Origin: [Mycobacterium] stephanolepidis
GTDB taxonomy: Bacteria > Actinomycetota > Actinomycetes > Mycobacteriales > Mycobacteriaceae
Direction of reading: 5' to 3'
NCBI RefSeq assembly: GCF_002356335.1
Contig: NZ_AP018165.1
Location: forward strand, 4,092,001-4,156,000
DNA: 64,000 bases
Positions 55,960 to 64,000 of the stretch are shown piece after piece. Within the stretch, counting starts at the first letter, position 1. Each line of letters begins with the position of its first letter. The position numbers and the translations under genes were made by a program. The notes under the pieces are model-generated. The model was not told the origin of the DNA, did not search any database, and saw only the letters and a list, made by a program, of their open reading frames with translations.

Positions 55960-56957
55960 GCGACCTGCCGTCCAACATGAGCCCTGACGAACGCCGAGAT
56001 CTCCCCCACGGCCGCCCTCGCATCGGGGAGCACATCCGCGGCGATCTGGAAATCGTGCACTTGATTCCTCCATATCTGCAGTTCGACAGGCACTCCGGCC
56101 TCGGCGAGCCGAGCAGCCGCGAATTCGGCGTCAGGGCGCAGGATCTCGTCGCTGCCCACCTGAAGAAGTGTTGGCGGTAGGCAAGCCAGCGTGGCCGCGG
56201 CGCCCTCGACGAAGCTGTCGAGGACCCTGAGTCCGGCGGTGGCCGTCTCCCCCGACATCATGAGGCGCTCCATCGCGATCAGCGCCGCCCGCGGGAACAA
56301 CGGGTCGTTGGATTGCGCGGCCAGCACGAGCTTGCCTGCCGGGTCACGCTGCACCAGAGGCGAAATGCACACCAGGGCGCCGGGCGATTCCAGCCCGCGA
56401 CGCTGCGCGATCAGACTCGCGGCCAGGGCAAGAAATCCACCCGCGGAATCCCCGGCGATGACGATCTCCGAAGGCTGGTAGCCCATGTCGATGAGGTATC
56501 GGTAACCGTCGAGCGCGTCTTCGACCGCCGAGGAGACCGGGTGCCCCGGCAGCTTGCGGTAGTTGACGGCAAGCGAGGTGACGCCCGCACTCGTGACAAT
56601 GCGCGAGACCAGCCTGCGGTGCGTGTTCAGTCCCCCGACCACAAATGCCCCGCCATGCAGAAAGAGCATGGCGCCGTGTGACGAACCGCCTCCGGCAGAC
56701 ATGAGCTCGGCCTCGCAGTGGGTGAGCCGCACCCGGACACGACGCACTCCCCGAACGGGCCGCAGCACGACCGCCGCGAGGTCGATGACTCGGTACGGCC
56801 ACGGCAAATACGGAAAGCGTGCCCACAGCGCAATCACCGGATACGCGAAGAGGCGGATGGCCAACCGTCCCAATCGCAACAGAACCGTCAGCGAGCCTCG
56901 CTCGGAGCGAGTGAGCTCCAGACGCTCCGGATGCAGCGGCACCACGTTGGCCGTCAT
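55956..56957 (-). CDS. alpha/beta hydrolase, hormone-sensitive-lipase type esterase
   Basis: A 333-residue esterase. The HSL oxyanion motif is FLHGGAFVVGG and the nucleophile elbow GDSAGGFLAL; the acid and base lie near DEILRPD and VHDFQ. It hydrolyses short to medium acyl esters and so could cleave the ester formed by a BVMO. ATG 56957 follows GAGGAG. It is first in the lipase-SDR-BVMO4-unknown-BVMO3-SRPBCC operon, with the 19-bp motif upstream. Confidence 0.9.
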   Translation of the reverse strand: MTANVVPLHPERLELTRSERGSLTVLLRLGRLAIRLFAYPVIALWARFPYLPWPYRVIDLAAVVLRPVRGVRRVRVRLTHCEAELMSAGGGSSHGAMLFLHGGAFVVGGLNTHRRLVSRIVTSAGVTSLAVNYRKLPGHPVSSAVEDALDGYRYLIDMGYQPSEIVIAGDSAGGFLALAASLIAQRRGLESPGALVCISPLVQRDPAGKLVLAAQSNDPLFPRAALIAMERLMMSGETATAGLRVLDSFVEGAAATLACLPPTLLQVGSDEILRPDAEFAAARLAEAGVPVELQIWRNQVHDFQIAADVLPDARAAVGEISAFVRAHVGRQVA

Positions 56958-56996
56958 CGGCGCTCCTCGGTGATCTCGAACACGGGCAGGTGTTTT

Positions 56997-57015
56997 ATAG
57001 ACTGACATGCCATTC
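56997..57015 (-). promoter_or_regulatory. shared 19-bp promoter motif, copy B
   Basis: Identical to 29396-29414. On the minus strand it reads GAATGGCATGTCAGTCTAT and runs into TATAAA, a likely -10, 40-58 bp upstream of the lipase ATG. Flanks are partly similar (AT-rich, ACAAG at the far side) but otherwise differ. Confidence 0.65.
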
Positions 57016-57058
57016 ACAAAAATACAAGACGGCATTCCCACCTACGCCGAGTCGGCTG

Positions 57059-58468
57059 TTATCGCTGTTGAGCCCAGCTTTCTATGGCGCGGCCCATGGA
57101 GGTGGCGGTGTCGGCCATGCCGAGATACTCGCGCGCAATCGCCGACCAGGGCGCCTCTGCACCGAGCCTGCCGAGGAGTGCGGCCACACACATTTCCGTG
57201 CGCCGCGCCATCGCATGCGTCTCCACCAAACGCTGATTGCGGATGCCGTCATAGAACCTGGACGACGGCAGTACGGCATCGGCAACCGAGCGCCGTGCGA
57301 TATCCGGCGTCATCCGCAAGATCCCGTCTCCGAGATGCCAGCTACTGACCGCGCGGATGTACTCGGTGGCGGCACTACGCTCCATGGCCTCCGGGTCTGC
57401 CAGGAATCCCGCGGCCACCGCAAGCTCGAATGCCTGGTCGTCATCTCCGGAGAGCAGCGCCCGAAACACCTTGCGCTGCACCTCGGCGTCCTCGTAGTCC
57501 ATATCCATGCACAGTCCGAAGTCCACGAAACCGACCCGCCCGTCGGGAAGCAACATGATGTTGCCGGGATGTGGGTCGGCGCAGAAGAATCCGGTTCGGT
57601 ACATCTCACCGCAATAGAAGCGATAGATCGCCTCCCCCGCCAGGTCCCGGACCGGCTGATCCTGTTCGGCAATGCCATCGAATGCCATACCGTCGAGGTA
57701 CTCGGTCACCAGGACATGTTCGGTGCACAGTTGTGCGATCGGTTCGGGGATGCGCCACGCCGGATGCCCCTGGAACGCATCGAAAATCCGCTGATGGTGG
57801 GCCAGCTCGGCCCGGTAATCCACTTCCTTCATCATCTGCCGCTGCACTTCCGCGACGATGGCCTGGGTGTTGCTCGCCGGCATCTTCTTCGCCGCCAGCT
57901 TGGTGACCAGCTGAAGATTCTTCAGATCCGCTCGGACCTTGGACGCGATATCCGGGTACTGGATCTTGACCGCGACCATCCGGCCGTCGTCAAGTTGGCC
58001 GCGGTACACCTGCCCGATCGAGGCCGAGGCGATGGCACCGGCATCGAGGCTCACGATCCGGGCACGCAGCTCACCCAGCTCGCGTTCCAGCGCCCCGTGC
58101 ATCGTCTCGTCGGGAATCCTTGGGGCATTGTCGAACAGGGGCGCAAGCCGGGCGGTGAACTCGTCTCTGGCCGATGTAGATGTGATGCCCACATCCACCA
58201 CAGAAAGCAGCTGGCCAAGTTTTTGCGCGGCGCCCTTCATCGAGCCCGCGACGGCCACCAGATCATCGGCGAACCGCAGAATATCGGCGTCCCGCCGGGC
58301 CGCGACGTCCGCCGAGACCGGTTTCATCGCCGTCGTTATCGCCGAGCGGACGGCGTGACCGGCGACAACCTTTCCCAGTGCCGCCGCCCTCTTCGCGCGC
58401 AGCGGCATACCAGCTCGAGTTGCGTTGGCCTCGTTGTCAACTGGTTCGCCGATGGGATACTCCTTCAT
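57059..58468 (-). CDS. ABC1/ADCK (UbiB-like) atypical kinase family protein
   Basis: A 469-residue protein-kinase-like protein. The N-terminal KxGQ motif is KLGQLLS near residue 84, the Ala-rich loop ASIGQVYRG, the Lys in VAVKIQYP, the catalytic ADPHPGN and the DFG motif VDFGLC. The family supports isoprenoid-quinone or lipid metabolism by an ATPase activity. It lies 12 bp after the double-TetR gene, probably co-transcribed with it. Confidence 0.9.
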   Translation of the reverse strand: MKEYPIGEPVDNEANATRAGMPLRAKRAAALGKVVAGHAVRSAITTAMKPVSADVAARRDADILRFADDLVAVAGSMKGAAQKLGQLLSVVDVGITSTSARDEFTARLAPLFDNAPRIPDETMHGALERELGELRARIVSLDAGAIASASIGQVYRGQLDDGRMVAVKIQYPDIASKVRADLKNLQLVTKLAAKKMPASNTQAIVAEVQRQMMKEVDYRAELAHHQRIFDAFQGHPAWRIPEPIAQLCTEHVLVTEYLDGMAFDGIAEQDQPVRDLAGEAIYRFYCGEMYRTGFFCADPHPGNIMLLPDGRVGFVDFGLCMDMDYEDAEVQRKVFRALLSGDDDQAFELAVAAGFLADPEAMERSAATEYIRAVSSWHLGDGILRMTPDIARRSVADAVLPSSRFYDGIRNQRLVETHAMARRTEMCVAALLGRLGAEAPWSAIAREYLGMADTATSMGRAIESWAQQR

Positions 58469-58480
58469 TGCCGCGCCAAC

Positions 58481-59809
58481 CTAGGGCGCTGGATTCAGAC
58501 CATAAAGCAAAAAGTGGGTGATGGCCCGCGCGTACTCGTCGATACGGTCAGTCCGGCCGTCGTCATCGACGATCAGGGTGACGGCACCGACCAGCAACGA
58601 CACAAAGGCCTGGCCGAGGAACTCGGTATCGATCGACGGGTTTATCCGGTCGGCACCGATCATCGAATACACGGACTGCTCGCTACGCACCGAGGCGAAG
58701 CGGAAGAACTGAATGATCGACTGCAGTGCTTCCGGATCCACTCCGGCGGCCTCCGTGCACACGAAGATCAACGCGGGCAGCCGTCCGGCGACCGCCTCCA
58801 ACGCGTTTCTAAATCCTTGAGCAAGAGCGTGTTCGATGTCCTGACGCGCATCCAATCGCCCTACCGGACGCGACAGGACGGGCTCCATGGCCGAGAACTC
58901 ACGAACCATCAGCGCATCGAGCAGGTCGCGTTTGTTCTGGTAGTAGTTGTAGAACGTGCCGTGGCTGACCCCGAGCCGCTCGACGATCTCGTTCACCCCG
59001 ACGGCGTGATATCCATCGGACAGGAAGCATCCGAGCGCCGCATCGAGAAGTTCATTGCGGCGGTCCGACGCGACAGGCACCGGAACATGAACGGAATCAA
59101 CGGTTTCCGTCGCGCCGTGGCCCGCTTCCGACTCCAGGATCACACCCTCACGCAAGATGCCGTTCTCGGCGATCTGTGAAGCGGTACTCACGAAACGTTC
59201 TCGGGTGCCGGGGTTGTCGTGCCGGCTTTGGGCGAGCAGAAATCCGGGCAGCACCAGGGCCGGTAACAGCCGCGCGAGCACGGCGTGGTTCTGTGCGTCC
59301 TCGGCCAGCCATCCGGCCCGACGGCCGCCGTCCAGGCCTCGCTGCACGTAGGAGTCGAGCATCGACTGGATACCGAGGACTCGCTGCTTGAGTTCCTTAT
59401 CGGCGGCGGCCGACTGGACGGTCAGGAGTTTGAGCAGTGCGGGTTCCTGATCCACCAGCGCGTAGAGGCGGCGGCCGCCCTCCATGATGATGTCGGTTCG
59501 TTCTTCGATGCCGCCGGTTCCGCCGACGACTTCAAGAAAGTCGTCGAGCGCCAGGGTGTCGACGAGGCGTTCCACGCCATAGTCGAAGACCAGGTCGAGG
59601 ACCTCGCGCTTGCTGTCGACGTATCGGTAGACGGTGCCTTGCCCCATGCCCGCCCGAGCCGCTATATCGGACATGCTGGTCTGCTCGTAACCGTTTTCGG
59701 TGAAGGCCGAAAAGGCTGCGTCGACGATCTGCTGACGGCGTTTGTCGGCAAGCCCGGACACCGGGGGGCGTCCTCGGCGAGGCGGATCCTGCGCCACTAG
59801 CTGCTCCAT
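58481..59809 (-). CDS. double TetR-domain transcriptional regulator (Mce3R-like)
   Basis: A 442-residue fusion of two TetR units. HTH 1 lies at about residues 44-70 (TSMSDIAARAGMGQGTVYRYVDSKREVLD) and HTH 2 at about 260-295 (VGVNEIVERLGVSHGTFYNYYQNKRDLLD), each followed by its own helical domain. M. tuberculosis Mce3R has the same layout and represses mce3 and lipid-metabolism genes. A tandem protein can read an asymmetric site, which fits the non-palindromic 19-bp motif here; the pairing is inference. Confidence 0.9.
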   Translation of the reverse strand: MEQLVAQDPPRRGRPPVSGLADKRRQQIVDAAFSAFTENGYEQTSMSDIAARAGMGQGTVYRYVDSKREVLDLVFDYGVERLVDTLALDDFLEVVGGTGGIEERTDIIMEGGRRLYALVDQEPALLKLLTVQSAAADKELKQRVLGIQSMLDSYVQRGLDGGRRAGWLAEDAQNHAVLARLLPALVLPGFLLAQSRHDNPGTRERFVSTASQIAENGILREGVILESEAGHGATETVDSVHVPVPVASDRRNELLDAALGCFLSDGYHAVGVNEIVERLGVSHGTFYNYYQNKRDLLDALMVREFSAMEPVLSRPVGRLDARQDIEHALAQGFRNALEAVAGRLPALIFVCTEAAGVDPEALQSIIQFFRFASVRSEQSVYSMIGADRINPSIDTEFLGQAFVSLLVGAVTLIVDDDGRTDRIDEYARAITHFLLYGLNPAP

Positions 59810-59910
59810 CGACGTGTCTGACCGAACCGAAATCGGAGCGCCCGACGATTACGAACGCCTCGATGCCGTCAAAGTCTAAACACGTACGTGACAGCGCCTG
59901 CGGTGAGCGG

Positions 59911-60597
59911 TCAGCCCTCCAGCTTGTAGCCCAGGCCGCGCACCGTCACCAGGTGCACCGGATTGGCCGGGTCCGACTCGATCTTGGAGCGCAGCCGCTT
60001 GACGTGCACGTCAAGAGTCTTGGTGTCGCCGACGTAGTCAGCCCCCCACACGCGGTCGATCAACTGGCCGCGGGTGAGCACCCGTCCACTGTTTCGGATC
60101 AGGTATTCGAGCAGGTCGAACTCCTTGAGCGGCAGAGTGATCGCTTCCCCATTCACCGACACCGTGTGCCGATCGACATCCATGCGGACCGGGCCGGCCT
60201 CCAAGACACCGTCACCCGCGGTGGTCTCTTCGGAATCCGATCCACGGCGCAACACCGCGCGAATGCGGGCGATGAGCTCGCGCGCCGAGTATGGCTTGGT
60301 CACGTAGTCGTCGGCGCCGAGTTCCAGCCCGACGACCTTGTCGATCTCACTGTCGCGTGCGGTCACCATGATCACCGGAACGCTGGACTTGGCGCGCAGC
60401 TGTTTGCACACGTCGGTACCGCTCATTCCGGGCAGCATCAGGTCCAGCAGCACGATATCGGCACCGGCGCGCTCGAATTCGGCGAGCGCTGAGGGCCCGT
60501 CGTTGACGATGGTCGCCTCGAAGCCCTCCTTGCGCAGTAGGAAGGCCAGTGGATCGGCCAGCGAGTCTTCGTCCTCAACAATCAAGACACTGGTCAT
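59911..60597 (-). CDS. regX3: two-component response regulator RegX3
   Basis: A 228-residue OmpR/PhoB-type regulator. The receiver has acidic residues VEDED near 8-11, phospho-acceptor Asp52 in LLDLMLPG and the Lys of [14 protein letters not shown]. The C-terminal winged helix includes [29 protein letters not shown]. It is the phosphate-starvation regulator. ATG overlaps the senX3 stop by 4 bp. Confidence 0.97.
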   Translation of the reverse strand: MTSVLIVEDEDSLADPLAFLLRKEGFEATIVNDGPSALAEFERAGADIVLLDLMLPGMSGTDVCKQLRAKSSVPVIMVTARDSEIDKVVGLELGADDYVTKPYSARELIARIRAVLRRGSDSEETTAGDGVLEAGPVRMDVDRHTVSVNGEAITLPLKEFDLLEYLIRNSGRVLTRGQLIDRVWGADYVGDTKTLDVHVKRLRSKIESDPANPVHLVTVRGLGYKLEG

Positions 60598-61907
60598 CGA
60601 CGTACATGTTCCTCTCGTGTAGTCGCTTGACGCTCCTCGCGTAAGCGGCTGGTTGGTGCGTGCGGCGGGGCTTGGTTGGTCGCGTCTTTGCGGGGTGTGG
60701 GTTGATCTGCTTGCGGGCCGTCTGCGGATTCCTCGATCGCGTCATCCTCGTCCTCATAAACCGGGAGGGACAGCGTGAAGGTCGACCCGGTACCGGGCTG
60801 GCTCCATAGCTTGATGGCGCCGTTGTGATTGGCCGCCACATGCTTGACGATCGCCAGACCCAACCCGGTGCCGCCGGTGTCGCGGGAGCGCGCCTTGTCC
60901 ACCCGGAAGAACCGTTCGAAGACACGTTCCTGATGTTCCTTGGCGATCCCGATGCCACGGTCGGTGACGGCAATCTCGATCTTGTCGCCCCGGCGCCGGC
61001 GGCTGATCGAAACCGGCGATCCGTGCGGCGAGTAGGCAATGGCGTTGGCCACCAGATTGCTGATCGCGGTGATGAGCAGTGTGGGGTCTCCGCGCACCTC
61101 GAAGCCACTGGGCGCGTCCGTGGTGACCGCGATATCGGCATTCTCGGCGGCCACCTTGGAACGGCTCAACGCTTCGGACACCACGAAGTCGACGTCGACG
61201 ACCTCCAGATCGGGAAGTTTTTCGGCCCCCTGCAGCCGGGAGAGCGCGATGAGTTCGGTGACCATATTGCCCAGGCGACGGGACTCCGCGAGAACCTGCT
61301 CGCCGAAATGCTGCACCGTCTCGGGTTCGTCCGAGGATTCCAGTAGCGCCTCGGCAAGCACGCCCATCGCACCGACAGGCGTCTTGAGCTCATGGCTGAC
61401 ATTGGCCACGAAATCGCGGCGGGTGGCCTCCATGCGGACATGCTCGGAGTCGTCGTCGACATAGATGACCGCCCAGCGCGGATCGGCATCGGAGAGCCTG
61501 CGCACATGCCCGCGCAGCGAGAACCCCGCGCGACCCGGCGCCTTCGGCTTGGTGGTCAGATCCACTTCGACGGCCTCACCGGTGGCCAGCGTCCGTTGGG
61601 CGGCGGTCCATGCCTGCTCGTCGAGCTGGCGGTCGCGTACCAGGCCCAGCTCCCGCGCACGGGCATTGACCAGGACGACGTCCTGATGTTTGTCGACGAC
61701 CACAATTCCAGTCGGTGAGATGGCGACTATGCACTCGAGCATCTGGGAAACAGTCAAACCGCTCTGGGCTACCTGCGAACCTTTCCGGGCCGCGCGGTGG
61801 GTCGAGGAGCGGCGCGAGTACCACGCGCCCAGCGCCGCACCCGCAGCAAGCGCCACGAGGGCTGCGATCGTCACGATCACAACCAGAGAGCCCGATGAGG
61901 CGGTCAC
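60594..61907 (-). CDS. senX3: phosphate-sensing histidine kinase SenX3
   Basis: A 437-residue membrane kinase with an N-terminal helix ([23 protein letters not shown]), a PAS region ([26 protein letters not shown]), H-box His172 in [14 protein letters not shown] and the N, G1 and G2 boxes ([43 protein letters not shown]). The C-terminal tail of about 55 residues is low complexity. GTG 61907 is the start. The upstream gap contains GTTCACC-type boxes. Confidence 0.96.
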   Translation of the reverse strand: MTASSGSLVVIVTIAALVALAAGAALGAWYSRRSSTHRAARKGSQVAQSGLTVSQMLECIVAISPTGIVVVDKHQDVVLVNARARELGLVRDRQLDEQAWTAAQRTLATGEAVEVDLTTKPKAPGRAGFSLRGHVRRLSDADPRWAVIYVDDDSEHVRMEATRRDFVANVSHELKTPVGAMGVLAEALLESSDEPETVQHFGEQVLAESRRLGNMVTELIALSRLQGAEKLPDLEVVDVDFVVSEALSRSKVAAENADIAVTTDAPSGFEVRGDPTLLITAISNLVANAIAYSPHGSPVSISRRRRGDKIEIAVTDRGIGIAKEHQERVFERFFRVDKARSRDTGGTGLGLAIVKHVAANHNGAIKLWSQPGTGSTFTLSLPVYEDEDDAIEESADGPQADQPTPRKDATNQAPPHAPTSRLREERQATTREEHVRR

Positions 61908-61926
61908 GCGAAAAGCGTACGCATTC

Positions 61927-62007
61927 GGTGAACGTCACCCCAGCAGCGTGCGGCTAAATGCCGAGCAAGTCACACATTCCCGCACAGGTGTTAGGCGTGA
62001 GTTCACC
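61927..62007. promoter_or_regulatory. candidate RegX3/PHO-type boxes upstream of senX3
   Basis: GGTGAACGTCACC at 61927-61939 and GTTCACC at 62001-62007 lie in the 150-bp senX3 upstream gap. The longer segments 61923-61933 and 62001-62011 are perfect 11-bp inverted copies, 67 bp apart. GTTCACC half-sites are used by PhoP/RegX3-type regulators, so autoregulation is plausible. Confidence 0.45.
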
Positions 62008-62012
62008 GAATA

Positions 62013-62028
62013 TTCGCCGATTGGCGAA
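62013..62028 (-). terminator. possible stem-loop downstream of gpmA
   Basis: TTCGCC and GGCGAA form a perfect 6-bp stem with a 4-nt loop, 30 bp after the gpmA stop. No U-tract follows, so terminator function is uncertain. Confidence 0.3.
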
Positions 62029-62057
62029 GTTTTGGTGGGTCAGGCTCACCGGGAAGG

Positions 62058-62828
62058 TTATTTGGCGCCCTGATTGGCTACCGCCGCGGCTCCTGCCGCA
62101 GCGGCCTCCGGATCCAGGTAAACCCCACCTGCCGTGATCGGTTTGAGGTTCTCGTCAAGGTCATACCGCAACGGAATACCCGTGGGGATGTTCAGTCCCA
62201 CGATCTCCTCGTCGGAGATCCCGTCGAGGTACTTCACCAGGGCCCGCAGCGAATTACCGTGGGCGGCAACCAGAACGGTCTTACCCGCACGGAGTTCCGG
62301 CACAATGGCCTCTTCGTAGTACGGCACGAATCGTGCCACCACGTCGGCCAGGCATTCGGTGAGCGGTCCACCGCCGATGTCGGCGTAGCGAGGATCCTGA
62401 TCCTGGCTGTAGTGGCTGCCCCGCTCGATGGGCGGCGGCGGGGTGTCGTAGCTGCGGCGCCAGGCCATGAACTGGTCCTCGCCGTACTTGGCCTTGGTTT
62501 CGGCCTTGTCCAGACCCTGCAGCGCACCGTAGTGACGCTCGTTGAGGCGCCAGTCCCGCACCACCGGAATCCAGAGCCGATCAGCCGTGTCGAGGGCCAA
62601 ATGCGCGGTGTTGATGGCGCGGCGCAGCAGCGAGGTGAACAGAATGTCCGGCAGCAGCCCCTGCTGAGCCAGCAGCTCACCACCGCGCTGGGCCTCTGAT
62701 CTGCCCTTTTCGGTCAGGTCGACGTCGACCCAGCCGGTGAACAGGTTCTTCGCATTCCACTGGCTCTCACCGTGGCGCAGCAGGATAAGGGTGGCTCCGT
62801 TTGCCTGATTGGAGGTCTCGCCGCTCAT
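62058..62828 (-). CDS. gpmA: 2,3-bisphosphoglycerate-dependent phosphoglycerate mutase
   Basis: A 256-residue glycolytic enzyme interconverting 3- and 2-phosphoglycerate. The phosphohistidine is His19 in [18 protein letters not shown]; other blocks are [17 protein letters not shown], Glu in that block, and [20 protein letters not shown] with the second His. It has the full family length. The position upstream of senX3-regX3 is conserved. Confidence 0.97.
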   Translation of the reverse strand: MSGETSNQANGATLILLRHGESQWNAKNLFTGWVDVDLTEKGRSEAQRGGELLAQQGLLPDILFTSLLRRAINTAHLALDTADRLWIPVVRDWRLNERHYGALQGLDKAETKAKYGEDQFMAWRRSYDTPPPPIERGSHYSQDQDPRYADIGGGPLTECLADVVARFVPYYEEAIVPELRAGKTVLVAAHGNSLRALVKYLDGISDEEIVGLNIPTGIPLRYDLDENLKPITAGGVYLDPEAAAAGAAAVANQGAK

Positions 62829-62871
62829 GAGCGCCAGTCTCTCATGTGGCTGCCCGGCTGCTCTCGACGTA

Positions 62872-63402
62872 TCAACCCAGTCCCCTGTTCAGATCGGCGC
62901 AGCGCATGTCCCGAACCACCGCAGACGCGTTGGTCATGAGTTCGTGCACGGAGTATCGGCACGCGACCGGGTCGCGCACCACCCCCACGCGGACGCGCAG
63001 CACGTTGAGCGCATTTGCCACGTGAAGTGCCACCACCGCGCCCGACCACCTGGCCGAGGGCGGTTCCGGAACCCGCATTGCCGCGGACAACATGTTCACC
63101 GTCCGTGCGGCGGGGTCATCACGATGGGCGGGCTGTGCGGCGCCGAGCTCCTGGACGACCATGTCCAGGAGTACCTCCTCGGCGATAGCCGCTTCAAAGA
63201 ACTGGACGTGCTGGATGTAGACGGGGTCGCCGCCGTCCATTCCGGTATCGCAGGCGAAGAACACCGCGGTGACGGCCCGGGGCGAGAGGCCCGCGGACGC
63301 GGTGACGCCCACCGCTGTCGTCGCGATCTCGAAGAGCGCGGCGTCATCGGTGAATCCCATCTGTTCCCGGCCCCAGCCAGACGAGTCAAAAAGCGACTTC
63401 AC
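62872..63402 (-). CDS. hypothetical protein
   Basis: A 176-residue protein of unknown function. GTG 63402 is chosen because AGGAGGT sits 6 bp upstream; ATG 63423 in the same frame lies ahead of that RBS. It is mostly helical, without signal peptide ([61 protein letters not shown]). It follows the condensation-like gene by 56 bp and may be its partner. I do not recognise the family. Confidence 0.65.
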   Translation of the reverse strand: MKSLFDSSGWGREQMGFTDDAALFEIATTAVGVTASAGLSPRAVTAVFFACDTGMDGGDPVYIQHVQFFEAAIAEEVLLDMVVQELGAAQPAHRDDPAARTVNMLSAAMRVPEPPSARWSGAVVALHVANALNVLRVRVGVVRDPVACRYSVHELMTNASAVVRDMRCADLNRGLG

Positions 63403-63458
63403 TTCGGCACCTCCTGCAATCATCGAGACCGTTGGCCACGGGATGCTTACGTCACGAT

Positions 63459-64000
63459 TCAGTCGAAAACCTTTACCGGAATTAACTTCTCGATCTCGGA
63501 CTGCAGTATCTGCTCGATTCGCCGCGCGGAATCCTTGCCCGCCACGAGCTTGGTGAAGTCGATACTCAGGCGCCCGTTGTAGCTGGTGATGAAATAGATG
63601 CGTCCCTCGACCATCGCGACGCCCCGCGTCGCGATGAATGCGCTCACGGCATGGAGCTCGACGCCGCAACGAAAATCGGTGATATCTACGCCGTCTGGTG
63701 TTGCGAAATCCGACACGCGCCCCCAGTTGGTGATCTGGATGGCGGTGAAGGTCGGGACCCAACCTCCCATCGGCACCAGCAGGAAGTACCGTCTGGCCAG
63801 CGCCAGCGCCCGCCGGATATCGCCACGGACAAATGCGGTTTGGTGGATGCGGGTGGTTCGCAAGCCCTCGCGGATGTCCGCGATGACGTGGCGGGCAAGG
63901 TCAAGCGCGTCGCTACCTCGACGTACCTCGAGGATCGTCTCGGCAATGCCCAGCACGTTGGTGCCCTCCGTCGGCGCGACCGGCGGATCAATCCGGGAGC
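63459..64000 (-). CDS. partial protein, possibly C-terminus of a condensation/PapA-type acyltransferase
   Basis: The 5' part lies beyond the window: the frame is open to the edge with coding-like residues (SRIDPPVAPTEGTNVLGIAET). GTG 63956 is only an internal candidate. The visible 180 residues end with TSYNGRLSIDFTKLVAGKDSARRIEQILQSEIEKLIP. That resembles the closing strand and last helix of condensation-domain, PapA or wax-ester-synthase acyltransferases, with ITNWGRVSDF in the place of the usual SN-x-G segment. The HHxxxD motif would be outside the window, so the call is tentative. Confidence 0.4.
   Translation of the reverse strand, partial: SRIDPPVAPTEGTNVLGIAETILEVRRGSDALDLARHVIADIREGLRTTRIHQTAFVRGDIRRALALARRYFLLVPMGGWVPTFTAIQITNWGRVSDFATPDGVDITDFRCGVELHAVSAFIATRGVAMVEGRIYFITSYNGRLSIDFTKLVAGKDSARRIEQILQSEIEKLIPVKVFD

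Noticed and set aside
59881..59890. CACGTACGTG palindrome between the double-TetR and regX3 genes
   Set aside because: Only 10 bp, no extended symmetry and no promoter context; too weak to call an operator.
1..64000. tRNA, rRNA, CRISPR arrays, insertion sequences, prophage genes
   Set aside because: None recognised: no T-loop-like conserved tRNA segments outside genes, no regular spaced repeats, no transposase or integrase motifs in any frame read.

Overview
The window is chromosomal DNA of a nontuberculous mycobacterium. Base composition is high GC, and many starts are GTG or leaderless. Gene order across both ends matches the Mycobacterium tuberculosis block gpm1-senX3-regX3 ... Rv0495c-ppx-Rv0497-Rv0498-Rv0499-Rv0500(proC)-Rv0500A-Rv0500B-Rv0501-Rv0502 ... 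Rv0504c-serB1 ... Rv0508-hemA-hemC-hemD-hemB, here in inverted orientation. cmaA2 and mmpS2/mmpL2, which sit in this block in M. tuberculosis, are not seen. A member of the M. abscessus/chelonae group is my best guess, from recall of family and synteny only.

Layout. 0-5.4 kb: haem operon on the minus strand (grx-like, hemA, hemC, hemD, hemB). 5.4-10.1 kb: a SerB1-like HAD phosphatase, HadD-like dehydratase, an AraC regulator and a divergent exported set (DUF1254/1214 lipoprotein, hemophore-like protein, small Cys-repeat protein). 10.1-16.1 kb: two small unknowns, a nitronate monooxygenase, then conserved envelope and housekeeping genes (acyltransferase, GalE2-like, the 33-residue ribosomal protein bS22, BldC-like HTH, proC). 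16.3-21.5 kb: a frameshifted serine hydrolase, an R2lox oxidase behind a perfect CRP-type site, an FAD oxidoreductase, a TetR with a clear self-operator, and two tandem F420-type nitroreductase-like proteins. 21.5-27.2 kb: conserved Rv0499/0498/0497/ppx/Rv0495c block plus an Mca-like amidase.

27.2-59.8 kb is an accessory lipid or terpenoid/sterol-like degradation island inserted between the Rv0495c side and regX3. It holds a complete mce importer (yrbEA, yrbEB, mceA-F, a Mas protein, an exported protein) and three oxidative gene sets: (i) BVMO + SRPBCC; (ii) a seven-gene operon with two PF10118 proteins carrying diiron ligand patterns, a [2Fe-2S] flavin reductase, a BVMO, two tandem SDRs and an EphD-like hydrolase-SDR fusion; (iii) lipase, SDR, BVMO, unknown, BVMO, SRPBCC with mostly 4-bp overlaps. 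The inferred logic is import by Mce, hydroxylation by diiron enzyme plus reductase, oxidation by SDR, Baeyer-Villiger insertion, and ester or epoxide hydrolysis. A fused double-TetR regulator of the Mce3R type, an ABC1 kinase-like protein and two ordinary TetRs lie in the island. Operons (i) and (iii) share an identical 19-bp promoter motif.

59.9-64 kb returns to conserved ground: regX3, senX3, gpmA, an unknown, and the C-terminal part of a condensation/PapA-like protein running off the edge. No tRNA, rRNA, CRISPR array or insertion sequence was recognised. Three genes (16.3, 50.6 and 52.7 kb) have disrupted reading frames; real decay and assembly indels cannot be told apart here.
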